From positions 1 through 43,662 of IMG/VR virus record IMGVR_UViG_3300025769_000235: a stretch of DNA of 43,662 nucleotides; one strand, 5' to 3'. Below, piece by piece: positions 20,895-27,772 of this stretch. Position numbers and translations under genes: made by a program. The notes beneath the pieces are model-generated. The model was not told the origin of the DNA and searched no databases. It saw only the letters and a list, made by a program, of their open reading frames with translations. Positions within the stretch are counted from its first letter, which is position 1. Every line of letters begins with the position of its first letter. Source of the DNA: a virus.

Positions 20895-21396
20895 CTTCAA
20901 CCCTCTTCATATCGTCACCAAAAGCGTGTGGGTAGTTCTTCCTGATCGCGCTCAGTCGAGCGACAATATCTTCACGCGACAGATTGTCGAGTTGATGAAC
21001 GTGGTTTTGTTCGCGTCTGTCGATAGTCAAGCCACCCAGACTAGAGCGAATTTTCTCAGCGTTGATGGCGGCAGAAAACTGACCAGCATCTTCAGCAGCA
21101 TGAGACAATTCATCGAAGCGTTTAAGTTGGTTGACCAAGGTCACGCCATATTTTCTCTCGCGCTCTTCTCGAAGTTCTTTGATAAGTTCCGGCACTTCTG
21201 GAAAAGATTTACCGTCAAGAAGTTTAGCAGCATGGTTCCTCGCGCTGTCGGCAGAATAGCCTGCCTTCCTAGCGCATTCAGCATTGCTGTATCTGCCATC
21301 GATATAATGTTTGGCAAACTCTCTCTGTCTATTAGTCAAGCCTGCGGGTCTACCGCCTTTCCTAATAGTGTTTTCTGTGGGTTCACTCTTTTTCAA
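20818..21396 (-). CDS. terS: Terminase small subunit
   Basis: 192 aa. Residues 19-60 have LTNRQREFAKHYIDGRYSNA and ECARKAGYSADSARNHAAKL, the HTH signature of phage small terminases (Terminase_2 type). A coiled-coil middle (about 68-115) fits oligomerisation, and the C-terminus is acidic. It recognises viral DNA and loads it on the large subunit. The start appears to be TTG at 21396 (codon after GCT, AAAGG eight bases upstream), as no ATG is in frame nearby. It is 3 kb from terL, in a two-gene minus-strand unit inside the rightward early block, which is unusual. Confidence 0.85.
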   Translation of the reverse strand: MKKSEPTENTIRKGGRPAGLTNRQREFAKHYIDGRYSNAECARKAGYSADSARNHAAKLLDGKSFPEVPELIKELREERERKYGVTLVNQLKRFDELSHAAEDAGQFSAAINAEKIRSSLGGLTIDRREQNHVHQLDNLSREDIVARLSAIRKNYPHAFGDDMKRVEDAKDRTITVDVIETEPAKENALRED

Positions 21397-21444
21397 AGCA
21401 AAAAACCTTTCTTGTCCGACTTGAAGAGGGTTAAAAGTGTGACA

Positions 21445-21514
21445 GTGGTACAGAAGTGGTACAGCTACAACCGTTGCTCAGTAAGCGTTGTATCACTTGT
21501 ACCGTTTGTATCAC
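21445..21514. repeat. Phased GTGRTACA repeat cluster, possible origin or operator
   Basis: GTGGTACAG at 21445-21453 and 21456-21464 (11-bp spacing), and on the other strand TTGTATCAC at 21488-21496, TTGTACC at 21497-21503, TTGTATCAC at 21506-21514 (9-bp steps). The two groups face each other around GCTCAGTA. An AT-rich tract with long T-runs follows (21515-21550). The layout fits iterons plus an unwinding element, or a repressor site between divergent genes. Confidence 0.65.
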
Positions 21515-21570
21515 CTTTTTCAGAATTTTTATTTTATTTTTCTTCAACCCAAAAAAATCCTTATTCGCAT

Positions 21571-21606
21571 GCATTTTATTGTTTGTGCTATTGGATATAG
21601 TATGAT
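21571..21606 (+). promoter_or_regulatory. Early promoter P3 (candidate)
   Basis: GCATTTTATTGTTTG (21571-21585) repeats the P1 upstream block with one extra T. TATGAT follows at 21601-21606, 15 bp after TGTTTG, with TGATAAGACTTATATA beyond. It would drive the run of small genes starting at 21688. Spacing is shorter than in P1 and P2. Confidence 0.5.
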
Positions 21607-21687
21607 AAGACTTATATAAGATTATATATCTAACCAGTATATCATATATATCAAAGGTTCGAGGATCAAGGGGCAAGGGGCAAGGAC

Positions 21688-21837
21688 ATGAAAGCGAAGC
21701 CGCCATATATTCATAAAGTAGGTTTAAGGAAGCCGATACTGGGTGCGCGTATCTTGCATATCACTATTAACAATCGGGCTTGGTTGTATAACGCGATGAT
21801 CAAGCCATTAAAACGAGGGAGTAAGAAGTATGACTAA
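21688..21837 (+). CDS. 49-aa basic micro-protein, first gene of the middle operon
   Basis: ATG at 21688 is preceded by CAAGGGGCAAGGGGCAAGGA, a doubled Shine-Dalgarno. The stop TAA (21835-21837) overlaps the next ATG at 21830. Sequence begins MKAKPPYIHKVGLRKPILGA and ends MIKPLKRGSKKYD. Strongly basic; no family recognised. Ribosome site and overlap make it a credible gene. Confidence 0.65.
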   Translation: MKAKPPYIHKVGLRKPILGARILHITINNRAWLYNAMIKPLKRGSKKYD

Positions 21838-22282
21838 CGATAAACCAAACCTGACTAACACTGCTTTTGCAGACATGCTGGCAGAGCCGTTCGCGGAGTT
21901 GCTGAAGCCGAAGAAGTTCTATCCGACTATCATGGTTGAGTACACACCCAGCCGCGATGAGTGGGCGCAGATTGCCGAAGCCATCTGGATTGGTGCATTG
22001 GAAGGTGGATCGAACCACTGGATTGATTACATCCACACTGGTGGTCATGTCTTAAAGTCTGGGTTCGATGTTGTGGACTCTAACTTTGATATCGTCATTC
22101 ACCATGACGATGATGAAGTCGAGAAGGTCAAAGCTTTTGATGTGATTGTTGACGGCATTAATTTGCTAGATCCAGAGCGGCAGCGGCTGGCATTGACTGT
22201 CGATGAGTTGGGTCAGTTGGATGCTAACGATTATGATTATATCATCCAGTTGGGTGTATTTGGTAAGGAGGTGTATTGCTAA
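21830..22282 (+). CDS. Hypothetical acidic protein
   Basis: 150 aa, acidic, mixed alpha/beta. Central motif EIA-like WAQIAEAIWIGALEGGSNHW then IDYIHTGG and DSNFDIVIHHDDDEVEKVKA. Ends at a TAATG overlap with the next gene, and an AAGGAGG site for that gene is inside its last codons. No family recognised; position suggests an early accessory role. Confidence 0.68.
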   Translation: MTNDKPNLTNTAFADMLAEPFAELLKPKKFYPTIMVEYTPSRDEWAQIAEAIWIGALEGGSNHWIDYIHTGGHVLKSGFDVVDSNFDIVIHHDDDEVEKVKAFDVIVDGINLLDPERQRLALTVDELGQLDANDYDYIIQLGVFGKEVYC

Positions 22283-22572
22283 TGGGATCGACATTAAACA
22301 CACCAAGAATGCAAGGATTTTTGGGTAGAGAATTACCGTTTGAATGTATCGTGGGCGATGAGCCGGAGGTCTGTGAAAACATATTCAGTGGCGAGAAAGT
22401 GGGTTTGCCTGCCGATGCGGTTGCAGTTTATGACGTTATCATGGGTGCTCAATTGATGGCTGAAAAGACCAGTGATCCAAAGATGCAGGACAAGCTATAC
22501 AAGGAAGTCCGCAAGGGTTGCGATTGGTTTATGAAGCACGAGCCGCATGCCTATATGGTTCTGTTGGATTAG
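22282..22572 (+). CDS. Hypothetical protein
   Basis: 96 aa from ATG at 22282 (TAATG overlap, AAGGAGGTG upstream). Helical C-terminal half (DPKMQDKLYKEVRKGCDWFM). No family recognised. Part of the operon of small genes. Confidence 0.66.
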   Translation: MGSTLNTPRMQGFLGRELPFECIVGDEPEVCENIFSGEKVGLPADAVAVYDVIMGAQLMAEKTSDPKMQDKLYKEVRKGCDWFMKHEPHAYMVLLD

Positions 22573-22584
22573 GAGGGTAGTAGG

Positions 22585-22767
22585 ATGAAAACCTATGTTG
22601 TGGAAATCAATGCGGTGATCTGGAAGCAGGTTGATGTTTGCGCGGACTCTGTCGAAGAGGCAGAAGAGAGAGCGCATGAGATGTTTAATCTGGCTGCGGA
22701 CGGTTGTCCGGAGCGTTATGACCAACAGACTAGCCAGATTTGGTTAGATGGTAAGGAGATGATGTGA
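22585..22767 (+). CDS. Small DpnD/PcfM-like protein
   Basis: 60 aa, ribosome site AGGAGGG. Pattern TYVVEINAVIWKQVDVCADS then VEEAEERAHEMF, a beta strand pair followed by an EEA helix as in DpnD/PcfM-type small proteins. The gene at 24138 has the same outline. Function unknown. Confidence 0.64.
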   Translation: MKTYVVEINAVIWKQVDVCADSVEEAEERAHEMFNLAADGCPERYDQQTSQIWLDGKEMM

Positions 22768-22940
22768 TGAACTATTTAAAAGATATGACGAATGAAGATT
22801 TGAAAGAGTGTCTTTTGTGTGACATGGAAGGTTTACGCGAGGGCGGATGGATTCCTGATGATGATAGCATTGACGCTACGGTTTCAGTGATCGAAGAAGT
22901 GTTCAGACGCATTGACGTTTATTCAAGGGAGAAAGTGTAA
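22767..22940 (+). CDS. 57-aa acidic hypothetical protein
   Basis: ATG at 22767 overlaps the previous TGA; TAA ends at 22940 and overlaps the next ATG (TAATG). GTAAGGAGATG precedes the start. Sequence begins MNYLKDMTNEDLKECLLCDM. Acidic and helical, no family recognised. Confidence 0.65.
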   Translation: MNYLKDMTNEDLKECLLCDMEGLREGGWIPDDDSIDATVSVIEEVFRRIDVYSREKV

Positions 22941-23098
22941 TGAGTAAGGAAGCTTTTGCAGACAGCCTAGATCATTGGGCTAAGTGTTTTAGGGATGGAA
23001 CATTGGATGATTCATTCGCCAATGAGATTGCCTATCTGCTTGAGGACAAGGCGCAAGATCTCAGGGTCGATGACCGCGATGAAAAGGGAGCGAAGTAA
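22940..23098 (+). CDS. 52-aa acidic hypothetical protein
   Basis: ATG at 22940 inside TAATG, stop TAA at 23096-23098. Contains KEAFADSLDHWAKCFRDGTL and an acidic helical C-terminus. Ribosome site CAAGGGAGAA lies in the preceding gene's last codons. Function unknown. Confidence 0.62.
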   Translation: MSKEAFADSLDHWAKCFRDGTLDDSFANEIAYLLEDKAQDLRVDDRDEKGAK

Positions 23099-23099
23099 T

Positions 23100-23375
23100 A
23101 TGGCAAAGCTAACGAAATTGAAGCATGGCTATAGCCTGCAAATGTCTGACAAAGAGTTCGAGCTTTATCGAAGAGCGATGAGTGATGGCTTTGGTGAAAT
23201 TGCAGAAGATGAAAACATGAATGACCCAGTCGCAAATTATTTCACAAACGAGGTAAACGGCACTGAAAAAGTAACTTCATGGTTTACCGTAAAAGAGGAC
23301 AAGCGGATCGATGACCGCCATGCGTTGTCCAACAAGTTAATCACAAATGCTTTGAAGCGAGGGGATATCCAATGA
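23100..23375 (+). CDS. Hypothetical protein
   Basis: 91 aa from ATG at 23100, after AAAGGGAGCGAAG. Contains LKHGYSLQMSDKEFELYRRA and GTEKVTSWFTVKEDKRIDDR. No family recognised. Its TGA overlaps the next ATG (ATGA). Confidence 0.64.
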   Translation: MAKLTKLKHGYSLQMSDKEFELYRRAMSDGFGEIAEDENMNDPVANYFTNEVNGTEKVTSWFTVKEDKRIDDRHALSNKLITNALKRGDIQ

Positions 23376-23659
23376 AATATTATATTGGAAATATTGACGA
23401 GCAATATGGTGAGTTCGAGGTTCAACAATCCATCCTGTTCGCAACCGCTGGTGATCCTGATGAGATTATGGAACAGCTTGCCAAAGAATGGTATGGGCTG
23501 GATGAGCATGACTCTGATGGTCTGCGTGAAGGTATGTACTGGAATGACACTATGGCCTATGGGGCTGGCCGTCACTACGAGGTGACCAAGGCCACATATG
23601 ATGAACTGAAAGACAAGCGTGTCTTCACTGAAATGTGGGGGGATGGAGATGATGATTAA
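23372..23659 (+). CDS. Acidic hypothetical protein
   Basis: 95 aa, acidic, ending WGDGDDD. Begins MKYYIGNIDEQYGEFEVQQS, a beta-strand rich start. ATGA overlap with the gene before. No family recognised; small acidic early proteins of this kind are sometimes DNA mimics, but there is no direct evidence here. Confidence 0.65.
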   Translation: MKYYIGNIDEQYGEFEVQQSILFATAGDPDEIMEQLAKEWYGLDEHDSDGLREGMYWNDTMAYGAGRHYEVTKATYDELKDKRVFTEMWGDGDDD

Positions 23660-23680
23660 AACTTTTGAGGAGGTGAAGTA

Positions 23681-24145
23681 ATGGCATTTTTATATAAGGG
23701 TACAGACGATTGGTCTGGGGTTAAGTGGTGTGTTCGGACGGTGTACTGGCACGACAGCTATGGTCTCAACGACATGCTGGTTTATGGTGGTGATTACAAT
23801 CCATATGAAAGCCCCGAAAATCCTATGGTTGAATTCTACGACATGGATTCACTGGTCGCTAACACAGAGACAGGCGATGAGGAGCATGACGCAAGGATCA
23901 AGGAGCGAGGTCAGTTTGTCAGTCGGTATTATTTGAATACGTTGAACGGCACTGATCGGGCAACCTATGCATCTGCGCCACAGTTCGAGGACAACTGGGC
24001 TAATGGTTTGAACCTGCATGGTGCAGTGGAACGGTGGTCGATATCTGGTGAGTTTTACACCAAGGCTATGCAGGCAGTGAACGCTGACTTTAAAGAGTGG
24101 AAAGAAAACTGGATGCTGGAGCATGAGGAGATCGAAGATGCCTAA
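23681..24145 (+). CDS. Acidic Trp/Tyr-rich hypothetical protein
   Basis: 154 aa, start with GAGGAGGTGAAGTA. Acidic and aromatic (KWCVRTVYWHDSYGLNDMLV, EFYDMDSLVANTETGDEEHD). No family recognised. Overlaps the following gene by 8 bases. Confidence 0.66.
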   Translation: MAFLYKGTDDWSGVKWCVRTVYWHDSYGLNDMLVYGGDYNPYESPENPMVEFYDMDSLVANTETGDEEHDARIKERGQFVSRYYLNTLNGTDRATYASAPQFEDNWANGLNLHGAVERWSISGEFYTKAMQAVNADFKEWKENWMLEHEEIEDA

Positions 24146-24296
24146 CTTTAAGGTTTACGTCACGGTGTATCACCGGATTGATGTTGAAGCTAATAACGCG
24201 GAAGACGCAAAAGAATTAGCTAAAGAAGAAATATGGGACGATCACATTAAGGATGTGATCTTTGATGTCGAGGAGGTTGACAATGATAACGCTTGA
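24138..24296 (+). CDS. 52-aa DpnD/PcfM-like protein
   Basis: ATG at 24138, TGA at 24294-24296. Reads PNFKVYVTVYHRIDVEANNA then EDAKELAKEEI and an acidic tail, the same beta-beta-helix outline as the 22585 gene, so the two may be distant paralogues. Ribosome site GAGGAGATCGAAG. Confidence 0.62.
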   Translation: MPNFKVYVTVYHRIDVEANNAEDAKELAKEEIWDDHIKDVIFDVEEVDNDNA

Positions 24297-24507
24297 ATTG
24301 AGCCGTATCTGTAAGAATTCAGGGCGCGATGAAGGAAAGATTTTACTGACTGGTACTACGTTCGCCGTGACAAGCGAACATCGTAGATGGGGCAAGTTTG
24401 AACGCGACATATGTGTCGTGGATAATGGAACCAGTAACAATGGTGGTTACTGGGTGGCTGAGTCGTATGAAGATATACGCGGATACATGAGTCGCAGGGT
24501 CACATGA
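24283..24507 (+). CDS. Hypothetical protein
   Basis: 74 aa from ATG at 24283 (GAGGAGGTTGACA just upstream); an earlier in-frame start overlaps the previous gene further and lacks a ribosome site. Contains GRDEGKILLTGTTFAVTSEH and a C-terminal YEDIRGYMSRR. No family recognised. Confidence 0.62.
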   Translation: MITLELSRICKNSGRDEGKILLTGTTFAVTSEHRRWGKFERDICVVDNGTSNNGGYWVAESYEDIRGYMSRRVT

Positions 24508-24695
24508 TTAAGTGTGGTCATCGGTCGAGTGTAGTGCTGGACAGCAGGATGAAGCATAGCCCGAAACTAGGCTGGCATAAACACAGACGCAGGCAGTGTG
24601 ATGATTGCGGGGCTAAGTTTTCCACAAAAGAGGTTCGGTCTATTTTATATGAGCAGTTAAAAAAAAGTTCTGAAAGGGAGATACCCGATGAGTAA
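24504..24695 (+). CDS. NrdR-type zinc-ribbon protein
   Basis: 63 aa. The core RRRQCDDCGAKFSTKEV resembles the C-terminal half of the NrdR zinc ribbon (RRR.C..C..RF.T.E), and an upstream CGH supplies further ligands. Small phage proteins of this type may bind nucleic acid or host regulators. The ATP-cone of NrdR is absent, so this is not a full NrdR. ATGA overlap at its start. Confidence 0.7.
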   Translation: MIKCGHRSSVVLDSRMKHSPKLGWHKHRRRQCDDCGAKFSTKEVRSILYEQLKKSSEREIPDE

Positions 24696-24831
24696 TAAAT
24701 CATCTATCAAAGTACCGACGTTCGAGGAAATAAGGGAAGCGTTGAAGCTACCTTTGGAAATAACTGTCCGGCATGACGCTATGGGCAGGGTGATCAGGAA
24801 GAAGAAGGAGGAACTTGCTGATGGGAAGTAG
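24688..24831 (+). CDS. 47-aa hypothetical protein
   Basis: ATG at 24688 after AAAGGGAGATACCC; TAG at 24829-24831. Contains VPTFEEIREALKLPLEITVR and a basic patch RVIRKKKEEL. Overlaps both neighbours by a few bases. Function unknown. Confidence 0.6.
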   Translation: MSNKSSIKVPTFEEIREALKLPLEITVRHDAMGRVIRKKKEELADGK

Positions 24832-25057
24832 ACTATTTAAGGATCAGTATAACACATGGGCTGATATGCCTTTTGCTGCGATGAACAAGGTCGAGGGCGA
24901 AGAGCGCAGGGCAAGGATCGAGGCCAACAGAAAATCAACCGAAGGGCTAGCCCCAGATGCTTTTGCTGACGAGGCTAATATTCCAGAGTCGGATGCCCAA
25001 GGAACTTACTACCCTGTAGCAAACATTCTTTATGAACGAGGAGATAATAATGACTAA
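24821..25057 (+). CDS. Hypothetical protein
   Basis: 78 aa from ATG at 24821, with AAGAAGGAGGAACTTGCTG upstream. Polar, Ala/Glu-rich helix (EEERRARIEANRKS as EGEERRARIEANRKSTEG). No family recognised. Confidence 0.6.
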   Translation: MGSRLFKDQYNTWADMPFAAMNKVEGEERRARIEANRKSTEGLAPDAFADEANIPESDAQGTYYPVANILYERGDNND

Positions 25058-25310
25058 TGGTAAGAGAGTAACAAGGGATATGCGTATCAAGCTTTTGGAT
25101 ATGCATAATAAGTTGAAGAATATGTGCAACATGATCGAAGAGACTTCAGACTGCAATCTGTCTGACGTTAGGAATCTGCGTCAAGCTGTCGATTCACTAA
25201 AGGAAGAGTTTTGTTTCGCCCCGCCTACAAGGCAGGGTTATTACTGGGCTGACTATGTGTTGGAAGAGGACGTTAAAGAAGAGGACGTTAAGGAAGAGGA
25301 GGCTGCGTAA
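25050..25310 (+). CDS. Hypothetical protein with acidic tail repeat
   Basis: 86 aa from ATG at 25050 (CGAGGAGATAATA). Helical, with a repeated C-terminal EEDVK-EEDVK-EEE tail encoded by a direct DNA repeat (AGAGGACGTTAA twice). The TAA overlaps the next ATG (TAATG). Function unknown. Confidence 0.64.
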   Translation: MTNGKRVTRDMRIKLLDMHNKLKNMCNMIEETSDCNLSDVRNLRQAVDSLKEEFCFAPPTRQGYYWADYVLEEDVKEEDVKEEEAA

Positions 25311-25507
25311 TGGGCAGAATGAAACAGATGGCCTTAGAGCTTGAAGAACAGTTCATGGACAAAATGCTTGAGGTCGCAGACCGGAGTGAAACATATCTTA
25401 GTTTCACTTCGGAGATGGAAGGTCACATGGATATGGTCAGTCACTTAGGTTTATCTGACATCCATGACATGATGGCTGAAACGTGGGGCAACCATGCCGA
25501 TGATTAG
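25310..25507 (+). CDS. Small acidic Met-rich helical protein
   Basis: 65 aa, Met- and Glu-rich (GRMKQMALELEEQFMDKMLE). TAATG start. Helical; no family recognised, though short MGR-x-K-x-M helical proteins are common in phages. Confidence 0.62.
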   Translation: MGRMKQMALELEEQFMDKMLEVADRSETYLSFTSEMEGHMDMVSHLGLSDIHDMMAETWGNHADD

Positions 25508-25859
25508 TGCTGGCGATGGCTCATGGCAAAAGCGGTTGGACGCAGGTCAGTGTCCGAAGTGCCGCCACAAACTAGAGCCTCACACCGTCATAGCCGGTGT
25601 GAGGGAGGGTACACAATTATTAAAGTGTCCTTTATGCAAGCTAGAAATAATTCAAAGAGACCCGAAGGAGGCTCCGATGATGGAAACTAAATTGATGCCA
25701 AGCGAAGAAGATCTTTGCGCCGTTCCAGAAAAGATGTCATGGCAGGATGCCGTGTCTTGTATCGAAGAATTCATGTTGAAACGAACAGCCCTGTGGTCTA
25801 AGGATGATGATGAAGAAGAAAGAGTGAGAGCAGCATGGAAAAGAATTTTGCAGGGATGA
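25494..25859 (+). CDS. Zinc-ribbon protein with C-terminal helical domain
   Basis: 121 aa. CPKCRHKL (about 20-27) and CPLCKLEI (about 45-52) form a zinc ribbon; the C-terminal half is acidic and helical. A perfect 10-bp DNA hairpin (25578-25604) lies within the ribbon coding region. The start at 25494 overlaps the previous gene by 14 bases; an alternative ATG at 25500 is possible. May act in transcription or nucleic-acid binding. Confidence 0.68.
   Translation: MPMISAGDGSWQKRLDAGQCPKCRHKLEPHTVIAGVREGTQLLKCPLCKLEIIQRDPKEAPMMETKLMPSEEDLCAVPEKMSWQDAVSCIEEFMLKRTALWSKDDDEEERVRAAWKRILQG
25578..25604 (+). other. Strong hairpin inside the zinc-ribbon gene
   Basis: CCTCACACCG - TCATAGC - CGGTGTGAGG: 10-bp perfect stem, 7-nt loop. 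It lies between the two CxxC codon pairs. No T-run, so not a terminator; could be a protein-binding or processing site, or chance. Confidence 0.6.
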
Positions 25860-26026
25860 ACCGGATCATTCGTATCCTCGATGAGGAGCTTACAGAGCAA
25901 ATGGCTGCGGGTTTGTATCGTGAATCGGAGAAAACCAGAAAGCGGCTTGAGGCGTACATTGACATGAGAAACACGGCTCGTATTATAAATGATGCAGTTT
26001 ATGAGAAGGATGGCTCCGATGACTGA
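25835..26026 (+). CDS. Small helical hypothetical protein
   Basis: 63 aa, helical and charged (MNRIIRILDEELTEQMAAGL, RESEKTRKRLEAYIDM). Overlaps the previous gene by 25 bases. No family recognised. Confidence 0.6.
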   Translation: MEKNFAGMNRIIRILDEELTEQMAAGLYRESEKTRKRLEAYIDMRNTARIINDAVYEKDGSDD

Positions 26027-26267
26027 TGATAAAGATAATATCGTTTATTTGAACGATAGGATAAAATACATGGTTGATCCCGTGCCTATGGTGTGTGAGG
26101 TCGCAGGTCGCATGCTCTCAGATGTTGTTATTGTGGGCACTGGCAAGGATGGTTCCATAAAAATGATGACCACTGTTGAAGATATCCCAGACATTGTGTG
26201 GTATCTCGAGACTGCAAAACATTCTCTGTTATCCGGTGGTCTCGAAGAGCCGGACGATCAACAGTAA
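26019..26267 (+). CDS. Hypothetical protein
   Basis: 82 aa from ATG at 26019 (TGACTGATG overlap with the previous gene's end). Contains NIVYLNDRIKYMVDPVPMVC. No family recognised. Last gene before the helicase; a hairpin follows. Confidence 0.62.
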   Translation: MTDDKDNIVYLNDRIKYMVDPVPMVCEVAGRMLSDVVIVGTGKDGSIKMMTTVEDIPDIVWYLETAKHSLLSGGLEEPDDQQ

Positions 26268-26269
26268 CT

Positions 26270-26301
26270 ACGGTGTATGGTAGGGGCTTTACTTACACCG
26301 T
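26270..26301 (+). promoter_or_regulatory. Hairpin before the helicase gene
   Basis: ACGGTGTA (26270-26277) pairs with TACACCGT (26294-26301) around a 16-nt loop. It lies 17 bases before the helicase ATG and has no T-run. Similar gene-gap hairpins occur at 28398 and 29825. Confidence 0.5.
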
Positions 26302-26317
26302 GATCTTGGAGGAGACT

Positions 26318-27772
26318 ATGAAGTTTAAATACAAAACCAAACCGTATGAGCATCAGCGTGTTGCGCTCGAGCGTTCATACGACAAAGTAAACTACGGCTA
26401 TTTCATGGAGATGGGGTGTGGAAAATCAAAAGTTCTTATCGACAACATGGCGTGGCTATACGAGCAAAAGAAGATCGACACAGCGATCATCGTTGCACCC
26501 AAAGGTGTGTATCGCAACTGGCAGATATCTGAAATACCTGCTCATTTACGAGAGGACATTGAGCACGAGGTATATGTTTGGAATCCGAACCCAAACAAGG
26601 ATCAACAAAAGAACCTCGAGGAAGGTGTTAAGGAGCGTAAGAAGCTCCGCATCCTTCTCATCAACGTCGAAGGTTTTGCGACAACCAAGGTACGAAAATA
26701 CATGGAGATGTTCGTTCGCGGATCGTCGTTTCTACTTGCGGTTGATGAGTCAACGACTATTAAAAACCCAAAGGCCAAGAGGACTAAGGCTCTGGTTGCA
26801 ATTGGTAAGAGTGCATCGTTTCGCCGTATACTCACTGGATCACCCGTTACGAAATCACCAATGGATCTTTACTCGCAGTGCGCCTTCATGGACACCGGAC
26901 TCTTGGGGCATGACTCCTACTATTCATTCCAAGGAAGGTACGCCATCGTCAGAACTCAACGGATGGGCAGTCACAGTTTTCAACAAATTGTGGGATACAG
27001 AAACCTTGAGGAGTTGTCTACCAAACTGGATAGTTTCTCGTATCGTGTGACCAAGGAAGAGGCACTCGATCTTCCGGCAAAGGTGTACACCATACGTCAT
27101 GTCAGCCTGACCGACGAACAGATCAAGCATTACATGTCACTGAAGAACGCAGCTATTGCTTTGCTGGAGGATGGTGAGATGGTAACTGCACCTTCGGTTA
27201 TGACGCAACTGCTCCGGTTACAACAGGTGTTGTGTGGTCATGTGATGAGTGATGACAAGGAACTGGTGGAATTCAAAACCAACCGCATCACTGCGTTGAT
27301 GGAGACCATCGAGGAGATGTCTGGCAAGGTAATCATATGGTCGAGGTTCAGGTACGACATACGAAACATCGAAGCTGCGCTGTCCAAGGTTCACGGTTCG
27401 AGCTCCACTGTCAGTTATTTCGGGGACACATCTGATGATGACAGGCAGAAAGCGATTCAGGATTTTCAGTTTGGAGATGCGAGGTTCTTCGTGGCTAACC
27501 CTCAGACCGCAGGCTATGGCCTGACGCTGACCGCAGCAACCAACGTGATTTACTACGCAAACGACTTCAACCTCGAGACCCGGGTACAGTCGGAGGATCG
27601 ATGTCATCGTATCGGGCAAGAGAGCAGCGTCACTTATGTGGACTTTGTGTCTAAGGGCACGGTCGATGAGCACATCGTTCAATCCCTTCGAGCAAAGATT
27701 GATCTATCTGCCAAGACACTGGGCGAAGAAGCGCGGCAGTGGCTCGAGTTATCCCCGAAGAGGGGTGGGTAG
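26318..27772 (+). CDS. SNF2-type superfamily 2 DNA helicase/translocase
   Basis: 484 aa from ATG at 26318, preceded by GGAGGAGACT (a longer frame starts upstream but runs through the previous gene). Motif I EMGCGKSK (31-38), motif II VDEST (142-146), motif III LTGSPV (172-177), and motif VI QSEDRCHRIGQ at 424-434, which is diagnostic of SWI2/SNF2-like enzymes. Such phage helicases remodel DNA in replication, recombination or start of late transcription. It begins the replication block. The nuclease gene that follows starts in its stop codon. Confidence 0.9.
   Translation: MKFKYKTKPYEHQRVALERSYDKVNYGYFMEMGCGKSKVLIDNMAWLYEQKKIDTAIIVAPKGVYRNWQISEIPAHLREDIEHEVYVWNPNPNKDQQKNLEEGVKERKKLRILLINVEGFATTKVRKYMEMFVRGSSFLLAVDESTTIKNPKAKRTKALVAIGKSASFRRILTGSPVTKSPMDLYSQCAFMDTGLLGHDSYYSFQGRYAIVRTQRMGSHSFQQIVGYRNLEELSTKLDSFSYRVTKEEALDLPAKVYTIRHVSLTDEQIKHYMSLKNAAIALLEDGEMVTAPSVMTQLLRLQQVLCGHVMSDDKELVEFKTNRITALMETIEEMSGKVIIWSRFRYDIRNIEAALSKVHGSSSTVSYFGDTSDDDRQKAIQDFQFGDARFFVANPQTAGYGLTLTAATNVIYYANDFNLETRVQSEDRCHRIGQESSVTYVDFVSKGTVDEHIVQSLRAKIDLSAKTLGEEARQWLELSPKRGG

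Noticed and set aside
20365-21600. Long plus-strand open frame of about 410 codons
   Set aside because: It lies opposite the small terminase and nuclease genes, whose families are recognisable on the minus strand; its translation is Ser/Phe-rich with no domain and runs through a terminator and repeats. It is a shadow.
22848-22866. Second hammerhead core (CTGATGATG)
   Set aside because: No GAAA core, no pairing arms and no NUH site in place; it is within a coding sequence. The same holds for CTGATGA strings near 23457, 27431 and 30979.
24504-24695. Full NrdR regulator
   Set aside because: Only the zinc-ribbon pattern is present; the ATP-cone is missing, so NrdR is not a fair name.
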